Assembly: GCA_013003255.1 (NCBI GenBank)
Contig: JABDJZ010000498.1
Span: 1-11,503, forward strand
Source: Rhodothermales bacterium
GTDB lineage: Bacteria > Bacteroidota > Rhodothermia > Rhodothermales > UBA10348
DNA: 11,503 nucleotides
Direction: 5' to 3'
A program made the position numbers and the translations under genes. The notes beneath the pieces were generated by a model. The model did no database searches. It was given only the letters and a program-made list of their open reading frames with translations, and had not been told where the DNA came from. Positions within the stretch are counted from its first letter, which is position 1. Each line of letters begins with the position of its first letter. This document shows positions 6,692 through 11,503 of this stretch, one piece after another.

Positions 6692-7794
6692 CAGCAGCGT
6701 TGGGCGAGAGTTTCGAGGACTTCAGCAAAGCGTGACCACGAGGCCTTACGCGCCATCGAACGACTCCCTTCCGAGAGGGCCGCAGCACGTTCAGGTTTGA
6801 GGGCCTCAAGGATGGTACCCGCAAGGGCCCCGTCGCGACTCACCAGTCCCATTCCATATTCGCGAGCCGGGGCGGCCAGTCCGGGCGCCTCGCTCACCAC
6901 CACAGGCAGTCCAAAGTGTGCGGCTGCGGCCAGTGCACCGGACTGGGTAGCTGTCCGATAGGGAAGCAGCAGCAAGTCGGCTGCCGAATAGTAGAGCGGG
7001 ACCTGGGCATCAGGCACATACTCGGGCGAGCGCACAACCCGTTTCCGGGCTTCCGGGCTCAGGCGCTTCATAGCGGCGTCCAGACTGTCGTCATAGGCCT
7101 CGCCGGCAATGACCAGCGTGGCATCCGGCCGCTCGGCCAGGACCTCGCCGAAAGCATCCACCGCACGGTCGAATCCCTTGTAGCGCCTCACAAGGCCGAG
7201 ACAGAGAAGGACCGGACCGGCAGCGGGGAGGCCCAGTTGTTTCCGCGCATCCTCGGGAGCCAGGGGCTCCCCAAAGTGGTCGTAGACCGGGTGAAACGCC
7301 GTCTCCACCACCCCCTTAAATCCCATGTCCTTCAGGTCACCAGATACCGAATCGGACAGGGTCACGGCCCCGTTCAACCGGTTGATGAACAGCTTGCCAA
7401 GCGGATTGGATAGCACGCTCCCTCCATGGGGCCGGGCATTGTGGATGAGGCCCAGCGCCGGCGCGCCGGCGGATGCCAACACGCCTGCCAGTGCCGGGGC
7501 CAGGTGCGGAGTCCAGTAGGCCGGAATCACCACATCGGGCTTGCCGCTGCGAATGGCGCGGCCGGCGCGCCACCACGATACCGGGTTGACCGAATCAACC
7601 AGAGGCCGGGCATCTCCGCTTCGGGAGGGGTCATACTGGGTTGATCCCGGAAACAGGACCCCGGGATACTGCCTCGAGAACGTAACTGCCTGGACCTCAT
7701 GGTTCCGTTTCAACAGTTCGTCCCTGAGCCGGTCATTGAACTGCGCGATGCCGCCCCGGAAGGGCGCGAAAGGACCTACGAGAGCGATGCGCAC
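6691..7794 (-). CDS. GT-B glycosyltransferase (family 4-like)
   Basis: This is a GT-B enzyme that would transfer a sugar from an activated donor, probably a nucleotide sugar. The N-terminal domain starts with the typical strand and glycine-rich loop RIALVGPFAPFRGGIAQF (2-19); the C-terminal domain has VLLCLGLVRRYKGFDRAVDAF (195-215), LVIAGEA (227-233) and ADLLLLPYRTATQSGALAAAAHFGLPVVVSE (272-302), which matches the donor-binding region of glycosyltransferases 1/4. Both glutamates of the common EX7E motif appear to be replaced (Thr283 and Ala291), seen in a subgroup with a TQSG-type loop. I chose GTG at 7794 as start, 4 nt after the stop of the upstream gene, because it sits just before the first strand; an alternative in-frame start at 7842 would add 16 residues and overlap that gene by 44 nt. 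No signal peptide or membrane helix is evident, so it is probably cytoplasmic or peripheral. Acceptor unknown. Confidence 0.9.
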   Translation of the reverse strand: MRIALVGPFAPFRGGIAQFNDRLRDELLKRNHEVQAVTFSRQYPGVLFPGSTQYDPSRSGDARPLVDSVNPVSWWRAGRAIRSGKPDVVIPAYWTPHLAPALAGVLASAGAPALGLIHNARPHGGSVLSNPLGKLFINRLNGAVTLSDSVSGDLKDMGFKGVVETAFHPVYDHFGEPLAPEDARKQLGLPAAGPVLLCLGLVRRYKGFDRAVDAFGEVLAERPDATLVIAGEAYDDSLDAAMKRLSPEARKRVVRSPEYVPDAQVPLYYSAADLLLLPYRTATQSGALAAAAHFGLPVVVSEAPGLAAPAREYGMGLVSRDGALAGTILEALKPERAAALSEGSRSMARKASWSRFAEVLETLAQRC

Positions 7795-7798
7795 GGAG

Positions 7799-8818
7799 TC
7801 AGGACCGCGGCCTGTCCGGCACGATCCGCGCCGTCGTTGCAATGGACGAGGTGTCTTCCATGGACGGCCGAACGATCAACTGCCCCAGCAGTCCCGTGGT
7901 GAACATCTGGCTGCCGACCAGGATCAGGAGGACTCCCAGCAGCAGGAGTGGTCTGTCTCCGATGGGTCGTCCGAACACCAGTTTTTCCACAGAGAGCCAG
8001 AGGCTGATGACAAATCCCCCGAAGAACGCGAGGCTGCCCAGGGCCCCGAAGAAGTGCATCGGGCGGGCGGAGAAGCGCGTCAGGAAGAGGACAGACAGAA
8101 GATCCAGAAATCCCCGGAGATAGCGTTCCAAGCCAAACTTGGTCTTGCCGAATGTCCTGGGATGATGAACCACCACCTGCTCCTCGATCCGCTCGAATCC
8201 CTCCCATTTTGCCAGAAGCGGAATGTATCGGTGGAGTTCGCCATACAGGCGGACACTTTTGACCACCTCGGACTTGTACGCCTTCAGTCCGCAGTTGAAG
8301 TCATGTAGACCGATCCCGGAAATCCAGCGGGTCACTCCATTGAAGAAGCGACTCGGCACCGTCTTGGAGAGCGGATCATTGCGCTTTTGCTTCCATCCGC
8401 TGACCAGGTCGGCCCCCGCTCGAAGTCTGGCCACCATCGCCGGGACTTCGGCCGGATCGTCCTGCAGATCGGCGTCCATGGTGACGACGAATCGGCCGCG
8501 CGTTGCCTCGAACCCTTTGGATAGTGCTGCGGACTTACCCTGGTTTCGACGGAATCGAATCCCTCCGAATCGGGGATCTGCGGCGTGGATGGCCCGAATG
8601 GTTTCCCAGGAGGAATCCCTGGATCCATCGTCCACGAACAGCACCTCGAACGTGAACTCGGCGCAAGCCACCCGGATGCGTTCGGCCAGCTCCTCAAGAG
8701 ACTGGCTCTCATCCAGAAGCGGGATGACGATGCTCAACTCGGGGGCGTACGCAGCCGTCGGAGTTGGGATCGTGACCCCCTCGCCTCCGGTCTTATGCCC
8801 CGAGTCCGCCTCAGACAT
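7799..8818 (-). CDS. Membrane-anchored family 2 glycosyltransferase (DPM1/ArnC-like)
   Basis: A GT-A glycosyltransferase domain is followed by two membrane helices, the build of polyprenyl-phosphate sugar transferases. Visible motifs, numbered from the chosen start, are ELSIVIPLLDES (27-38), VLFVDDGSRDSSW (59-71) with the nucleotide-binding DD, the RNQGKSAALSKGFEATRG segment (91-108), the metal-binding DAD of VVTMDADLQDDP (111-122), HDFNCGLKAYKSEV (172-185) and HHPRTFGKTKFGLERY (218-233). Helices lie at about 254-276 and 289-312. It likely loads a sugar on undecaprenyl phosphate or a related lipid, or extends a lipid-linked glycan; the sugar is not predictable. I prefer ATG at 8818, overlapping the gyrB stop by 8 nt; an earlier in-frame start at 8878 would add 20 low-complexity residues and a 68-nt overlap. 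The overlap with gyrB indicates shared transcription and coupled translation. Confidence 0.93.
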   Translation of the reverse strand: MSEADSGHKTGGEGVTIPTPTAAYAPELSIVIPLLDESQSLEELAERIRVACAEFTFEVLFVDDGSRDSSWETIRAIHAADPRFGGIRFRRNQGKSAALSKGFEATRGRFVVTMDADLQDDPAEVPAMVARLRAGADLVSGWKQKRNDPLSKTVPSRFFNGVTRWISGIGLHDFNCGLKAYKSEVVKSVRLYGELHRYIPLLAKWEGFERIEEQVVVHHPRTFGKTKFGLERYLRGFLDLLSVLFLTRFSARPMHFFGALGSLAFFGGFVISLWLSVEKLVFGRPIGDRPLLLLGVLLILVGSQMFTTGLLGQLIVRPSMEDTSSIATTARIVPDRPRS

Positions 8819-10766
8819 CGATGGTGGCGTACTTGGCGTTACGTTCGATGAACTTCCGCCGCGGCTCCACGGCATCACCCATCAGGGTGGAGAATATCCG
8901 GTCGGCGGCGGCCGCATCGTCAATGGTCACCCGCTGCATCATTCGGCGCTTCGGATCCATGGTGGTTTCCCAGAGCTGCTCCGGGTTCATCTCACCGAGT
9001 CCCTTGTAGCGCTGCACCGTGACCCTGGCCGCTGACTCACCTTTGAGTTCCACGATGGCCTCCTGCAGTTCCGCGTCGTCCCAGGCGTACCGCTCCTGCT
9101 TGCCTTTCTTGGCCTTGTACAGGGGTGGCTGAGCCACGTACACGTACCCGCGCTCCAGAAGCGGTCTCAGCTGGCGATAGAGGAAGGTGAGGAGCAGTGT
9201 GCGAATGTGCGCACCGTCGACGTCGGCATCTGTCATCACCACCACCTTGTGGTAGCGGAGCTTTTCGAGATCGAGTTCCTCCGATCCCACCGTCAGCCCC
9301 GTTCCCAGCGCCGTGACGATGTTCTTGATCTCCTCGTTGGCCAGCACCTTGTCCAGGCGGGCCTTTTCCACGTTCAGAATCTTGCCTCGAAGCGGAAGAA
9401 TGGCCTGGAAGTGCCGATCACGCGCCTGCTTGGCCGAGCCGCCGGCCGAGTCTCCCTCAACCAGGTAGAGTTCACACTCCTCGGCATTGCGCGAGGCGCA
9501 ATCCGCCAGCTTGCCGGGAAGGCCACCGGTCGAAAAGGCATTCTTGCGCTGGACCAGCTCGCGCGCCTTTCGTGCCGCGTCCCGGGCCTGAGCGGCCAGG
9601 AGCACTTTATCTACGATCCGCTTGCCTTCCTTGGGATGATCCTCCAGCCAGATCTTGAGGCGCTCACCCACGAGAGATTCCACGGCGCCCTGCACCTCGG
9701 AGTTGCCGAGTTTGGTCTTGGTCTGGCCCTCGAACTGGGGCTCCTGGACCTTGACTGACAACACGGCGGTCAAGCCCTCCCGGAAGTCATCTCCGGAAAG
9801 GTCCACCTTGGCGTTCTTGAGCAGGTTGTTGCTCTCCGCATACCCCTTGAGCGTTCGGGTCAGCGCGCGCCGGAAGCCGGAGACGTGCGTGCCCCCTTCG
9901 TGGGTATTGATGTTGTTGACAAACGAGAGGACGTTCTCCGTGTAGCCGGTGTTGTAGCGCATGGCCAGCTCCACCGGGACATCGGCGTCCTCGTCGCCCA
10001 CGTAGATGACCTCTTCGCTGATCGGGGTCCGCGCCTCGTCCAGGTAGGTCACGAACTCCGAGATGCCGCCCTCAAAGTGGTATTCCTCTTCGATGATCTC
10101 ATCGTCCTCGCGGAGGTCGGCAATCCGGATGTAGACCTCCCGGTTCAGATAAGCCAGCTCGCGAAGTCGCTCTGCCAGCGTGTCGAACCGGTACTCGGTG
10201 GTCTGGAAGATGCCGGCGTCCGGCCAGAACTGAACTTCCGTGCCCGACTCCTCATCGGCGGTCATGGCGCGCACCTCCCGGATGGGGGCGGTGGGCTTAC
10301 CCAACTCGTAGTCCTGCTCCCAGAGCTTTCCGTTCCGCTGCACCCGTGCCTCCAGGCGGCTGGACAGCGCGTTCACACAGGAGACACCCACACCGTGAAG
10401 ACCACCGGAGACCTTGTAGGTGTCCTTGTCAAACTTACCGCCGGCGTGCAGGGTGGTCATTACCACCTCGAGTGCCGATACCCCTTCCTTGTGCTCATCC
10501 ACGGGGATGCCACGCCCGTTGTCTCGCACGGTGATGGAGCCATCCTTGTTGATGGTCACTTCGATGCGGTCACAGTGTCCGGCGAGGGCCTCGTCAATCG
10601 AGTTGTCCACCACCTCGTAGACAAGGTGATGCAGGCCACGGATGCCCACATCACCGATGTACATGGCGGGGCGCTTGCGAACGGCCTCAAGTCCTTCAAG
10701 GACCTGGATATTGGATGCGCCGTAGTCTGCTTTGGATTCCGGATTCCCGGATGGGTTCGGTTCCAT
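8811..10766 (-). CDS. gyrB: DNA gyrase subunit B
   Basis: GyrB is the ATPase subunit of gyrase (A2B2), which introduces negative supercoils. The GHKL ATPase domain shows EVVDNSIDEALAGHC (51-65) with the catalytic Glu51 and Mg-binding Asn55, DNGRGIPVD (82-90) and the ATP lid GGLHGVGVSCVNALS (121-135); the QTK loop with Lys350 lies in the transducer domain. The TOPRIM domain has EGDSAGG (437-443) and the acidic MTDADVDGAHIRTLLLTF (511-528), and the C-terminal part has QRYKGLGEMNPEQLWETTMDP (585-605). At 651 residues it is the short form without the insert of about 170 residues found in enterobacterial GyrB. ParE is a possible alternative, but the TOPRIM and C-terminal motifs and the length favour GyrB. 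The ATG at 10766 gives a short, variable leader before the conserved ASNIQVLEGLEAVRKRPAMYIG segment. The stop overlaps the downstream glycosyltransferase start by 8 nt. Confidence 0.96.
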   Translation of the reverse strand: MEPNPSGNPESKADYGASNIQVLEGLEAVRKRPAMYIGDVGIRGLHHLVYEVVDNSIDEALAGHCDRIEVTINKDGSITVRDNGRGIPVDEHKEGVSALEVVMTTLHAGGKFDKDTYKVSGGLHGVGVSCVNALSSRLEARVQRNGKLWEQDYELGKPTAPIREVRAMTADEESGTEVQFWPDAGIFQTTEYRFDTLAERLRELAYLNREVYIRIADLREDDEIIEEEYHFEGGISEFVTYLDEARTPISEEVIYVGDEDADVPVELAMRYNTGYTENVLSFVNNINTHEGGTHVSGFRRALTRTLKGYAESNNLLKNAKVDLSGDDFREGLTAVLSVKVQEPQFEGQTKTKLGNSEVQGAVESLVGERLKIWLEDHPKEGKRIVDKVLLAAQARDAARKARELVQRKNAFSTGGLPGKLADCASRNAEECELYLVEGDSAGGSAKQARDRHFQAILPLRGKILNVEKARLDKVLANEEIKNIVTALGTGLTVGSEELDLEKLRYHKVVVMTDADVDGAHIRTLLLTFLYRQLRPLLERGYVYVAQPPLYKAKKGKQERYAWDDAELQEAIVELKGESAARVTVQRYKGLGEMNPEQLWETTMDPKRRMMQRVTIDDAAAADRIFSTLMGDAVEPRRKFIERNAKYATIDV

Positions 10767-10888
10767 ATAGGTCCGTCGGGGGAGTGTGTTCGGGCTTCTC
10801 GATTCAACGACCCGTGCAGGCTACAGGTGCCCGCTTCGGGTATCCGAGTGTGTACGCCCGGAGAGCCTCCCTGTTCGGAGTTCCGGCC

Positions 10889-11503
10889 CTAGACTTCCAG
10901 GTAGCGCATGAAGGCCTGGACTCGGTCTGCCAGGTCCTGCTGGTCTTCCTCTTCGCCGAAAGCAGCGACCACCCGATACCCTTCGCGTTCCAGCATGGCA
11001 CGCGCCCTGGACGCATCCCGCACGTTGATCTTCACGGTGACCCGGATGTTGTCATCGGCCGTGCCCGGTTGCTCGGTACCTACCGAAAGCACGCGCACGT
11101 CACTCTGTTCAACGGCGTAGATCAAGCGGGAGAGCGCGTAGTCGCGAGGCTTGACCTCGAGCGCCAGGATAGCACCCGGTGCATGGGTGGACAGCGACCG
11201 CGCGAACCACTCGAAAAGGTCGTGCCGACGAACCAGTCCGATGTAAGCCTCATCACGAATCACGGGGACCGTCGTGAGGTCGTGCTCCATCATCAGTCGG
11301 GACACCTCGAAGACGTGATCGCCTGACTGGGCCGTCACGGGAAGTCCGGCGATCAGATCCATGATGCCTTCGTCAGGACTGGAGGCGTCCAGAAGACGAT
11401 CCTCGGACAGCATGCCCAGCACGCGCTTCTCCTCACCCACCACCGGCAGGTGCCGGACCCGGAGCTCCATCAGGAGTCCAAGCGCGTACTCCACCGTGTC
11501 TCC
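10889..11503 (-). CDS. CBS-CBS-ACT regulatory protein (AcuB-like), 5' end cut by window
   Basis: The frame is open to the right edge, giving 204 visible residues; the true start lies outside. Two CBS domains cover about residues 1-110, with the typical ELRVRHLPVV (13-22) and VLGMLSEDRLL (28-38) in the first, and DLTTVPVIRDEAYIGLVRRHDLFEWF (75-100) in the second. Such pairs bind adenine nucleotides or related ligands. The rest (about 115-180) has the ACT-like pattern of DVRVLSVGT (135-143), a strand with IRVTVKIN (153-160) and YRVVAAFGEEED (176-187). CBS-CBS-ACT is the layout of AcuB of Bacillus subtilis, but the partner and ligand here are unknown. A GTG at 11494 could serve as start but lies inside the conserved first CBS helix (GDTVEYALGLLMEL), so it is most likely an internal codon and only some 10-25 residues are missing. 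The gene ends 122 nt before gyrB; no terminator is obvious between them. Confidence 0.85.
   Translation of the reverse strand, partial: GDTVEYALGLLMELRVRHLPVVGEEKRVLGMLSEDRLLDASSPDEGIMDLIAGLPVTAQSGDHVFEVSRLMMEHDLTTVPVIRDEAYIGLVRRHDLFEWFARSLSTHAPGAILALEVKPRDYALSRLIYAVEQSDVRVLSVGTEQPGTADDNIRVTVKINVRDASRARAMLEREGYRVVAAFGEEEDQQDLADRVQAFMRYLEV

Noticed and set aside
7795..7842. Upstream start for the GT-B glycosyltransferase at 7842
   Set aside because: It would add 16 residues before the first conserved strand and overlap the preceding gene by 44 nt; the GTG at 7794 fits the domain start and the spacing better.
10767..10888. Possible promoter or terminator between the CBS-ACT gene and gyrB
   Set aside because: No TAnnTTTG element with a TTG at 19-21 nt and no stem with a T-run could be found; small GC stems such as CCCG/CGGG are expected by chance.
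9885..10892. A 335-codon open frame on the plus strand, antisense to gyrB
   Set aside because: It lies almost fully opposite the conserved ATPase domain of gyrB and has no family motif; it is an antisense shadow.
1..11503. Search for a defence island, CRISPR array, toxin-antitoxin pair, insertion sequence or phage genes
   Set aside because: All ten reading frames are accounted for by housekeeping genes or glycan enzymes, with short gaps and no repeat arrays or transposase motifs.

Overview
This is an ordinary stretch of core genome from a GC-rich member of the Bacteroidota lineage, most likely Rhodothermota/Rhodothermales; that placement is an inference. The reasons are a promoter upstream of mraZ that fits the Bacteroidota consensus (TTG, 19 nt, TAnnTTTG), the absence of clear Shine-Dalgarno sequences before most starts, a compact 651-residue GyrB without the large insert seen in enterobacterial GyrB, and a division transpeptidase that carries a C-terminal PASTA domain. 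All ten genes lie on the minus strand, so transcription runs from the right edge of the window to the left edge.

Right part (10889-11503): the 3' end of a gene for a CBS-CBS-ACT protein of the AcuB type, cut by the window edge. A 122-nt gap with no recognisable promoter or terminator separates it from gyrB.

Centre right (5876-10766): gyrB is followed by a family 2 glycosyltransferase with two membrane helices, a GT-B glycosyltransferase and a SAM-dependent methyltransferase with a hydrophobic C-terminal region. The junctions are an 8-nt overlap, a 4-nt gap and a 1-nt overlap (TGATG), so the four genes look like one translationally coupled operon. The last three would make or modify a membrane-linked or surface glycan; linkage to DNA gyrase is not an obvious functional grouping.

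Centre (4069-5757): pyrG (CTP synthase), followed by a strong intrinsic terminator at 3982-4016.

Left part (1-3924): the start of the division and cell wall (dcw) cluster, in the classic order mraZ, rsmH, ftsL, ftsI. It is preceded by a promoter, a set of MraZ boxes at 10-bp spacing and a GC-rich leader hairpin. ftsI runs off the left edge inside its PASTA domain; murE or another mur gene would be expected next. MraZ probably autoregulates the cluster; FtsL and FtsI act in septal peptidoglycan synthesis and RsmH methylates 16S rRNA.

No tRNA, rRNA, CRISPR array, insertion sequence or phage gene was seen, and no stretch above 300 bases lacks a gene. I found no evidence of a new multi-gene system. 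The points most worth a second look are the MraZ operator and promoter layout and the gyrB-glycan operon.
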